Assembly: GCF_029888045.1 (NCBI RefSeq)
Contig: NZ_JARXRN010000024.1
Span: 1-64,000, forward strand
Source: Luteimonas rhizosphaericola
GTDB lineage: Bacteria > Pseudomonadota > Gammaproteobacteria > Xanthomonadales > Xanthomonadaceae
Direction: 5' to 3'
Length of the DNA: 64,000 nucleotides
Shown in pieces: positions 58,266 to 64,000 of the stretch. How positions within the stretch are numbered: position 1 is the stretch's first letter; each line of letters begins with the position of its first letter. A model generated the notes under the pieces. It was given only the letters and a program-made list of their open reading frames with translations. It was not told the origin of the DNA and ran no database searches. A program made the position numbers and the translations under genes.

Positions 58266-58772
58266 TCAGCCGCCCGGTGCCGGCGCCGACGCGTCCAGCC
58301 TCACCAGACGCCAGCGGCCCCACTGGTCCTCGACGTCCTCGCCGGTGGTGGTATTGGCACCACGGTCGCCCGCATAGCGATAGAGCGGCTGGCCGTCGTA
58401 GGTCACGTGGTTGCGGCCGTCGCGGCCCTGCAGCGTCGCGACTGCGGACTGATCCACCCCGTCGGCGCCCACCGGCTGCGCGGCGTCGCTGATGACCGGG
58501 GGCCAGACCTGTTCGCAGGCCGCGTCGCATGCGCTGCCGTCGGTGTTGCCTTCCAGCGCGTACAGCGCCGCGCCGCTGGCATCGGCCAGATGGGGCGGAT
58601 CGCCTTCGCGCACCAGCATGGGCTGCGCGGGTCCGGCGTAGGCATCGGCCGGGACGGGCGCGGTGGCGGCGGGGGCGTCGCGTTCGGCCGGCGCGTCGGG
58701 GGGCGTGGCGTCGTAACCGCACGCGCCGAGCAGGGCGAGGGCCAGGGTGGACAGGGCGAGCCGTGCGGTCAT
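58266..58772 (-). CDS. Secreted-repeat lipoprotein (COG4315 / lipoprotein_15 type)
   Basis: 168 residues with a lipoprotein signal (ALSTLALALLGAC, Cys at about residue 19, +2 Gly). A Pro/Ala-rich linker leads to two copies of a short repeat: GAALYALEGNTDGSACDAACEQVWPPV and HVTYDGQPLYRYAGD form the typical LY.....D....S.C...C...WPP pattern. The family is common, exported, and of unknown function. AAGGAG is well spaced before the ATG at 58772; the longer upstream frame is not family-like. No operon partner. Confidence 0.88.
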   Translation of the reverse strand: MTARLALSTLALALLGACGYDATPPDAPAERDAPAATAPVPADAYAGPAQPMLVREGDPPHLADASGAALYALEGNTDGSACDAACEQVWPPVISDAAQPVGADGVDQSAVATLQGRDGRNHVTYDGQPLYRYAGDRGANTTTGEDVEDQWGRWRLVRLDASAPAPGG

Positions 58773-58944
58773 CGCGGATCTCCTTGGCGGATCTGGTCGC
58801 GATGCTGCGCCGGCGGTCGTGACCGGAGGGTCAACACCAGCCGCAGCCTGGGCGGCCGCCGCCGCTGGCGACGCGTCGTCGTCGAAGGCCACGGCGGCGC
58901 CGGGGGACGTGCGTGACGGGCGCGGCGCGCGGATCGCGGACATG

Positions 58945-58966
58945 AAAAACCCCGCACTTGGCGGGG
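58945..58966 (-). terminator. Terminator downstream of tRNA-Leu
   Basis: On the minus strand CCCCGC-CAAGT-GCGGGG is followed directly by TTTTT (AAAAA at 58945-58949 on the plus strand). It begins 39 bp after the tRNA 3' end and is correctly oriented to terminate it. Confidence 0.85.
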
Positions 58967-59005
58967 TATTTCAGCGACCGGACGACGGGGTCCGGTATCG
59001 CGATC

Positions 59006-59090
<85 letters not shown>

Positions 59091-59178
59091 AGGTGGCCGC
59101 GTATGTTGCGGTGCGTCGGCGGCAAAGTCAACGCGTCCGTGCACGGGCCGGGGACCGGCCGCGTGTACCATTCCACGG

Positions 59179-61605
59179 ATGACGAAAACTCCAGGCAAGC
59201 GCGGCGGTGGCCGCGGTACGGGACGGGGCGGCACGCCAGCGTCCGGGCAGGGTCCGCAGGGCGGACGGGGCGGCAGCGGCAGGCGCAGGGACTCGAAGAT
59301 GCCGGGCTGGATGCCCGAGGTCCAGGCGGCCGCGAAGCCTGCCGGGGGCGGCGATCGGCGCCAGGGCCGCGCGTCCGCCGACAAGGGGTTCCGCGATCCC
59401 CATGCACAGCGCGAGGCGGAACGCTACGAGCGGCCGATCGCGAGCCGCGAGGCGATCCTGCACCTGCTGGCCGCCGCCGATGGTCCGCTCACCGCGCAGA
59501 TGCTGGCCGAGCAGCTCGAACTGACCGCGCCCGACCGCGCCGACGCGCTCGGCAAGCGCCTGGCGGCGATGGTGCGCGACGGCCAGCTGCTGCAGAACCG
59601 CCGCGGCGGCTACGTGCCGGCCGAGCAACTGGACCTGATCTCCGGCACGGTGATCGCCAACCCCGACGGCTTCGGCTTCCTGCGTCCGGACAAGGGCGTG
59701 GGCGACGACCTGTTCCTGCCGCCGGCCGAGATGCGCAAGGTGATGCATGGCGACCGGGCGATGGCGAGCGTCACCGGGCTCGACCGCCGCGGCCGCCGCG
59801 AGGGCGCGATCGTGGAAGTGCTCGAGCGCCGGCTCAACCGGCTGATCGGGCGCTTCACCGTCGAGTCGGGCATCAGCTTCGTGGTGCCGGACGACCGCCG
59901 CATCCAGCGCAACATCCAGATTCCGACCGATGCGCGCCTGGAGGCGCAGCACGGACAGCTGGTGGTGTGCGAGATCACCACACCGGCCGACGCCCGCCGC
60001 CCGTCGATCGGCAAGGTGCTGGCGGTGCTCGGCGACGCGCTGACCCCGTCGCTGGTGGTCGAGGCCGCGATCCACGGCCACGAACTGCCGCACGAGTTCC
60101 CGCCCGAGGTGCTGGCCGAGGCGTCGGCGGTGCCGCTGGAGGTCGATGCCGCCACCGCCGCCGGCCGCGTCGACCTGCGCGCGCTGCCGCTGGTCACGAT
60201 CGACGGCGAGGACGCCAAGGACTTCGACGACGCGGTCTACTGCGAACCCAACCGCACCGGCTTCCGCCTGGTGGTGGCGATCGCCGACGTCTCGAGCTAC
60301 GTGCGCCCGGGCACCCCGCTGGACGACGAGGCCCAGCTGCGCGCGACCAGCGTGTATTTCCCCGGCTTCGTGGTGCCGATGCTGCCCGAGACGCTGTCCA
60401 ACGGCATCTGCTCGCTCAACCCGAAGGTCGACCGCCTGTGCTTCGTGTGCGACATGCAGGTCGACCGCGACGGCGAAGTGGTCGCGTCCGAGTTCTACCA
60501 GGCGGTGATGAACTCGCACGCGCGACTCACCTACACCCAGGTCTGGAAGGCGGTGGGCGAGGGCGACGGGGAGGCGCGCGCGCAGGTGGGCACGCTGCTG
60601 CCGCAGGTCGAGCGCCTGCATCAGCTCTACCAGTCGCTCGCCAAGGCGCGCGCCCGGCGCGGCGCGATCGAGTTCGAGTCGTCCGAGGTGCGGTTCGTGC
60701 TCGACAACCGCGGCGAGGTCACCCAGGCCGGGATGCTGGTGCGCAACGATGCGCACAAGCTGATCGAGGAATGCATGATCGCGGCCAACGTCGAGGCCGC
60801 GAAGTACCTGCTGGAGGCGGCGATCCCCGCGCCGTACCGCATCCACGACAAGCCGCCCGAATCCAAGTACGCCGACCTGCTGGAGTTCCTGAAGGAATTC
60901 GCGCTGCGCATGCCCGGCTGGGCCCGGCTGGTGCCCAAGGACTTCGCCAACCTGCTGAAGAAGGTGCGCGAACGCCCCGACGCGACCCTGCTCGAATCGG
61001 TGATCCTGCGCAGCCAGAGCCAGGCCGTGTACTCGCCGGAGAACATCGGCCACTTCGGCCTGGCGCTGCAGGCGTACGCGCATTTCACCTCGCCGATCCG
61101 GCGCTACCCGGACCTGCTGGTGCACCGCGCGATCAAGCACGCGCTGGCGCGCGGCAAGCGCGAGAACTTCCACACCCCGCGCGAGATGGCGTCGCTGGCG
61201 CTACAGTGCTCCGAGCGCGAGCGCCGCGCGGACGAGGCCGAGCGCGAGGTCGACGAGCGCTACCGCGCGGCGTGGATGGAACAGCACGTGGGCGGCGAGT
61301 TCGAAGGCACGATCAGCGGCGTCACCAGCTTCGGGCTGTTCATCGAGCTGGACCAGTCCAAGGTCAACGGCCTGGTGCACGTGACCCAGCTGCCGAACGA
61401 TTACTACCACTTCGACCCGGTGCGCAAGACGCTCACCGGCGAGCGGACGGCGCGCGAGTTCCGGCTCGGCGACCGCGCGCGCATCGTGGTGCTCAAGGCC
61501 AGCCTGGAGGAGCGCAAGATCGATTTCCGGCTGGCGGAATCGCGCGACGCCAAGACGCCGCCGCCGCGCGGACAGCCGGCGAAGCGGAAGAAGCAGAAGT
61601 ACTGA
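59179..61605 (+). CDS. rnr: Ribonuclease R
   Basis: 808-residue 3'-5' exoribonuclease of the RNB family, which degrades structured RNA and works in rRNA and tmRNA quality control. After a basic Gly/Arg-rich N-terminal tail (residues 1-35, repeated GGRG/GRGG), an HTH domain (REAILHLLAAADGPLTAQ), cold-shock domains (LISGTVIANPDGFGFLRPD), the RNB catalytic core with four clustered Asp (IDGEDAKDFDDAVY) and an S1 domain (FEGTISGVTSFGLFIELD) follow. The C terminus ends in AKRKKQKY. ATG 59179. RlmB lies downstream by 190 bp, the usual rnr-rlmB order of gammaproteobacteria. Confidence 0.97.
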   Translation: MTKTPGKRGGGRGTGRGGTPASGQGPQGGRGGSGRRRDSKMPGWMPEVQAAAKPAGGGDRRQGRASADKGFRDPHAQREAERYERPIASREAILHLLAAADGPLTAQMLAEQLELTAPDRADALGKRLAAMVRDGQLLQNRRGGYVPAEQLDLISGTVIANPDGFGFLRPDKGVGDDLFLPPAEMRKVMHGDRAMASVTGLDRRGRREGAIVEVLERRLNRLIGRFTVESGISFVVPDDRRIQRNIQIPTDARLEAQHGQLVVCEITTPADARRPSIGKVLAVLGDALTPSLVVEAAIHGHELPHEFPPEVLAEASAVPLEVDAATAAGRVDLRALPLVTIDGEDAKDFDDAVYCEPNRTGFRLVVAIADVSSYVRPGTPLDDEAQLRATSVYFPGFVVPMLPETLSNGICSLNPKVDRLCFVCDMQVDRDGEVVASEFYQAVMNSHARLTYTQVWKAVGEGDGEARAQVGTLLPQVERLHQLYQSLAKARARRGAIEFESSEVRFVLDNRGEVTQAGMLVRNDAHKLIEECMIAANVEAAKYLLEAAIPAPYRIHDKPPESKYADLLEFLKEFALRMPGWARLVPKDFANLLKKVRERPDATLLESVILRSQSQAVYSPENIGHFGLALQAYAHFTSPIRRYPDLLVHRAIKHALARGKRENFHTPREMASLALQCSERERRADEAEREVDERYRAAWMEQHVGGEFEGTISGVTSFGLFIELDQSKVNGLVHVTQLPNDYYHFDPVRKTLTGERTAREFRLGDRARIVVLKASLEERKIDFRLAESRDAKTPPPRGQPAKRKKQKY

Positions 61606-61795
61606 AGCGGCTGCGGGTCGCCCGCGGCCGACTGCGGGACCCGCGCGGCGGCGCGGCCGGCAGCGCGCACGGATCCAGGTGCGCGCGGCTCCAGTGTCGC
61701 CATGACCTGCCTGGCTGGATTCCCTCCAGTCCGGCAACGACAATCCCGGCCCGCCGCCTCCGTCGGCACCGGCTTCGAATCGCGAACGAGAGTCA

Positions 61796-62554
61796 ATGTC
61801 CAGACAGAACCAGTGGATCGTCGGCATCAACGCAGTCGCCTCGGCCGTCGAGCACGACGCCGAGCACGTGCGCGAGGTGCTGGTGGAGGCGGGCGCGAAG
61901 AATCCGCGCCTGGCCGAGATCGAGCAGCTCGCGCGCCGCCGTGACATCGACGTGCGGCGGGTAGCGCAGCAGGCGCTCGACGGCGTGGCCGGCGCGACGC
62001 GGCACCAGGGCGTGGCCGCGCGCTACGCCGCCGCGACCACGCTCGACGAAGGCGACCTGCCCGGCCTGGTGGAGCAGGCGCAGGGGCGTGCGCTGCTGCT
62101 GGTGCTCGACGGTGTGCAGGACCCGCACAACCTCGGCGCCTGCCTGCGCAGCGCGGCGGCCGCGGGCGCCACCGCGGTGGTGATCCCGAAGGACAAGGCG
62201 GTGCAGGTCAACGCCACCGTGCGCAAGACGTCCGCCGGTGCGGCCGACAGCGTGCCGGTGGTGCGGGTGACCAATCTCTCGCGCACGCTGGCCGAGCTGC
62301 AGAAGCTGGGGGTGTGGATCTACGGCCTGGTGGGCGGCGCCGACGCATCGCTGTATGCGCTCGACCTGACCGGCAACGTGGCGCTGGTGCTCGGCGGCGA
62401 AGCCGACGGCCTGCGGCGCCTGACGCGCGAGCACTGCGACCAGCTGGTGTCGATCCCGATGCCCGGCGTGGAAACTTCGCCGGGCGTGGAGAGTCTCAAT
62501 GTCTCGGTGGCCGCCGGCGTGACCCTGTTCGAAGCGGTGCGCCAGCGCAGCTGA
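61796..62554 (+). CDS. rlmB: 23S rRNA (guanosine-2'-O)-methyltransferase RlmB
   Basis: 252 residues, SPOUT/TrmH family, methylating G2251 (E. coli numbering) in the peptidyl-transferase P loop using SAM. An N-terminal L30e-like substrate-binding domain (IVGINAVASAVE, ATRHQGVAARY) is followed by the knotted domain: LVLDGVQDPHNLGACLRSAAA, ALVLGGEADGLRRLT and IPMPGVETSPGVESLNVSVAA, the three SpoU motifs with catalytic Asn/Arg, Glu and Asn. ATG 61796. It follows rnr, as in E. coli. Confidence 0.97.
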   Translation: MSRQNQWIVGINAVASAVEHDAEHVREVLVEAGAKNPRLAEIEQLARRRDIDVRRVAQQALDGVAGATRHQGVAARYAAATTLDEGDLPGLVEQAQGRALLLVLDGVQDPHNLGACLRSAAAAGATAVVIPKDKAVQVNATVRKTSAGAADSVPVVRVTNLSRTLAELQKLGVWIYGLVGGADASLYALDLTGNVALVLGGEADGLRRLTREHCDQLVSIPMPGVETSPGVESLNVSVAAGVTLFEAVRQRS

Positions 62555-62576
62555 GCGACGACGAGGAGGACACGGG

Positions 62577-62834
62577 ATGCTGGCATCGCTGCAGTGGCAG
62601 GACTGGCTGGGACTGGCGGGCGCATGCCTCATGCTGCTTGCGCTGTTCCTGCACTCGTTCGCGCCGCGTCGGGATGGTGGCCGCGGCCGGGCATTGCTCG
62701 GCCTGCTGGGCGCCGCCGCGCTGCTGCCGTCGGCCTGGCTCGCGTTCCGCGCGCCGCTGTTCTTCCTGCTCGTCGGCTGGCTGCTCGTGTGCGGCTACCG
62801 GCTGGTGCGCGCACCCGCGCCGCATCGCGACTGA
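62577..62834 (+). CDS. Small two-helix membrane protein, unknown function
   Basis: 85 residues. GAGGAGGACACGGG precedes the ATG at 62577, a strong ribosome-binding site, supporting a real gene only 22 bp after rlmB and probably co-transcribed. Two hydrophobic segments, about 11-27 ([17 protein letters not shown]) and 40-75, flank a basic cytoplasmic-type loop [11 protein letters not shown] do not recognise a family. Confidence 0.7.
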   Translation: MLASLQWQDWLGLAGACLMLLALFLHSFAPRRDGGRGRALLGLLGAAALLPSAWLAFRAPLFFLLVGWLLVCGYRLVRAPAPHRD

Positions 62835-62898
62835 GCGCCTCCCCGGGTCATGCCCGGGTCACTTGGCGAAGCCACGCGCATGGGAAGATCGGCCGGCC

Positions 62899-62951
62899 GG
62901 GGACGACCCCGTGCCGCCGCTTCGGCGCATCCTGTCTCCGGGGACGACCCC
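62899..62951 (+). ncRNA. Guanidine-II (mini-ykkC) riboswitch
   Basis: Two identical hairpins, GGGG-ACGA-CCCC, at 62899-62910 and 62940-62951 are joined by a 29-nt linker. Paired stem-loops with ACGR loops are the defining feature of the guanidine-II riboswitch, in which the two loops kiss and bind two guanidinium ions. The ribosome-binding site GGAGGT (62962-62967) and the ATG of the SugE/Gdx gene lie immediately downstream, so ligand binding would free translation. The combination with this exporter is the known natural context. Confidence 0.93.
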
Positions 62952-62971
62952 GTCGATCGATGGAGGTGCCC

Positions 62972-63292
62972 ATGTCCTGGATCATCCTGCTGCTCGCCGG
63001 GCTGTTCGAAGTCGGCTGGGCCGTCGGCCTGAAATACACCGATGGCTTCACCCGCCTGTGGCCCACGCTCGGCACGGTCGCGGCCATGGCCATCAGCCTG
63101 TGGCTGCTCGGCGTGGCGATGAAGTCGCTGCCGCTGGGAACCGCCTACGCGGTCTGGGTCGGCGTCGGCGCGGTGGGCACCGCCATCCTGGGCATCGTGC
63201 TGCTGGGCGAACCCGCGAACCCTGGCCGGCTGGTCAGCCTGGGGCTGATCCTCGCCGGCATCATCGGCCTCAAGCTCGCCACGCCCGGCTGA
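62972..63292 (+). CDS. gdx: Guanidinium exporter Gdx (SugE-type SMR protein)
   Basis: 106 residues, four membrane helices of the small multidrug resistance family; works as a dual-topology dimer exchanging guanidinium for protons. Active Glu is in [20 protein letters not shown] (about residue 13), with the Gdx-type [14 protein letters not shown] and [18 protein letters not shown]. The guanidine-II riboswitch directly upstream confirms guanidinium export rather than the older 'SugE, suppressor of groEL' or quaternary-ammonium labels. ATG at 62972. Confidence 0.96.
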   Translation: MSWIILLLAGLFEVGWAVGLKYTDGFTRLWPTLGTVAAMAISLWLLGVAMKSLPLGTAYAVWVGVGAVGTAILGIVLLGEPANPGRLVSLGLILAGIIGLKLATPG

Positions 63293-63300
63293 CGCCGGGC
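63283..63300. terminator. Hairpin spanning the gdx stop codon
   Basis: GCCCGGC-TGAC-GCCGGGC, perfect 7-bp stem whose loop holds the gdx TGA. It lies just before the end of the convergent gene at 63314. No T-run, so its role as a bidirectional terminator is a guess. Confidence 0.3.
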
Positions 63301-63313
63301 ATGGCGGGACGGG

Positions 63314-64000
63314 TCAGTCGCTGCCGCCGCGGTGGTCGCGCTTGCCCTGGTTGATGCGGTCGCGGGTGCTGACGCTGCCCTGGATGGCGGGAATGCGCGC
63401 CTCCGCGGCGTGCAGTCGTGCGGCGCGGCGGGCGGCGGCATCGGACTGGAAGCCGGGCTCGCCGGCCACCGCCGGACCGGTCGGCAGGTCCTGCCACGGC
63501 CTGGGCTCGGCATCGTGCGCCTGCTTGGCCTCGAGCAGGGCCCGCGTCTGCTCCAGCGCCTGTTCGGGCGTGATGCGGCGCTTGCGCGGCGCCTTCTTGC
63601 CGGGAGCCGTCGGCCTGGACGCATCGCGCGTGCGCGTCTTCTTCGCATTCGACGGCGATGCTGCCGCCGCCTTGCGTACGGTGCCCGCCGCCGTCGACGA
63701 CGTGCGGCCGGTGGCCTTCTGCGCACCGCTGCCGCCGGTGGCCTTGCCTGCCCGGTTCCCGGTGGCCGGTGTAGTCGACGACCGCGTCGTCTGCTTCGTC
63801 GCCCGGGTGCCGGCAGCGGGCGTGGCGGCAGCGGCCTTCCTGGCGGTGGCCTTCTTCGCGACGGGCTTCTTCGCGACCGACTTCTTCGCAGCGGTCTTTT
63901 TTGCAGCGGACCGGCTTGAACCCGCCTTGCGCGCAGCCGAGCTTTTCGCCACCGCGCCGGCCGATCCACGCTTCGGAGCCTGGGCCTTCGCGGACTTCTT
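63314..64000 (-). CDS. Lys/Ala-rich protein, histone H1-like N-terminal part, cut by window edge
   Basis: At least 228 residues. The frame stays open through the right edge, where it continues as KKSAKAQAPKRGSAGAVAKSS, so the true start lies outside; a GTG at 63952 exists inside but the same Lys/Ala composition runs on past it. The N-terminal part is made of KKTAAKK, KKSVAKK, KKPVAKK repeats like AlgP/H1-like proteins and should be disordered and nucleic-acid binding. From about 125 residues before the end the character changes: RITPEQALEQTRALLEAKQAHD and a C-terminal block ARLHAAEARIPAIQGSVSTR, which I do not recognise as a named domain. Function unknown. Confidence 0.75.
   Translation of the reverse strand, partial: KKSAKAQAPKRGSAGAVAKSSAARKAGSSRSAAKKTAAKKSVAKKPVAKKATARKAAAATPAAGTRATKQTTRSSTTPATGNRAGKATGGSGAQKATGRTSSTAAGTVRKAAAASPSNAKKTRTRDASRPTAPGKKAPRKRRITPEQALEQTRALLEAKQAHDAEPRPWQDLPTGPAVAGEPGFQSDAAARRAARLHAAEARIPAIQGSVSTRDRINQGKRDHRGGSD

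Noticed and set aside
58118-58492. Plus-strand frame after the GIY-YIG-like gene
   Set aside because: More than half overlaps the lipoprotein gene on the other strand, and its Arg/Ala/Pro-rich translation has no motif.

Overview
The window is about 70% G+C and reads as chromosome of a gammaproteobacterium of the Xanthomonadaceae/Lysobacteraceae (a Luteimonas, Lysobacter or Xanthomonas relative). The evidence is the codon use, the TonB-dependent receptor type, the Xanthomonas-like xylan locus and its 'xyl-box' operators. Assignments rest on reading protein motifs; no database search was run.

Layout. (1) 72-3287: housekeeping, parC and a GIY-YIG excinuclease (Cho-like). (2) 3288-29391: a rightward xylan/xylose block. 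It starts with a xyl-box region, then xylB, xylA, a reverse-strand LacI-family regulator (XylR-like) and a run of GH67 alpha-glucuronidase, acetylesterase, D-mannonate dehydratase (ManD), lipoprotein GH43, GH3-PA14 and fructuronate reductase. A reverse-strand lipoprotein SMP-30 lactonase follows, then 2-keto-3-deoxy-aldonate dehydratase, 2,5-dioxovalerate dehydrogenase, YjhG-type xylonate dehydratase, a GntP permease and a first GH115. (3) 29489-36213: a lipid A/envelope island: LAB_N protein, GT2, phosphoethanolamine transferase and ArnT-like transferase, divergent from a response regulator/histidine kinase pair. (4) 36214-38218: small accessory genes (DUF1810, acetyltransferase remnant, cupin, PEP-mutase-like). 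(5) 38336-56714: the second half of the xylan system. A leftward run carries ExuT-like transporter, second GH115, UxaC, GH2, GH10 xylanase and GH43. Opposite it lie a TonB-dependent receptor, a GPH-type xyloside transporter, an intracellular GH43 and an aldose epimerase. The two arms diverge from a region with two xyl-boxes. (6) 56775-64000: YciE-like protein, GIY-YIG-like protein, lipoprotein, tRNA-Leu(CAG), RNase R, RlmB, a small membrane protein, a guanidine-II riboswitch with its Gdx/SugE exporter, and a Lys/Ala-rich protein cut by the window edge.

How it fits together. Xylan would be cut outside or in the periplasm by GH10, GH43, GH67, GH115, GH3 and an acetylesterase, with oligosaccharides entering through the TonB-dependent receptor. 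Glucuronate would enter by ExuT and pass through UxaC, UxuB and ManD to 2-keto-3-deoxygluconate. Xylosides would enter by the GPH carrier, be cleaved by the intracellular GH43 and go through XylA/XylB. A second, oxidative xylose route (Weimberg type) is also encoded. It has no visible xylose dehydrogenase, but its lactonase is predicted to be an exported lipoprotein and a GntP aldonate permease overlaps the dehydratase gene. This suggests oxidation of xylose in the periplasm before uptake and is the most interesting hypothesis in the window.
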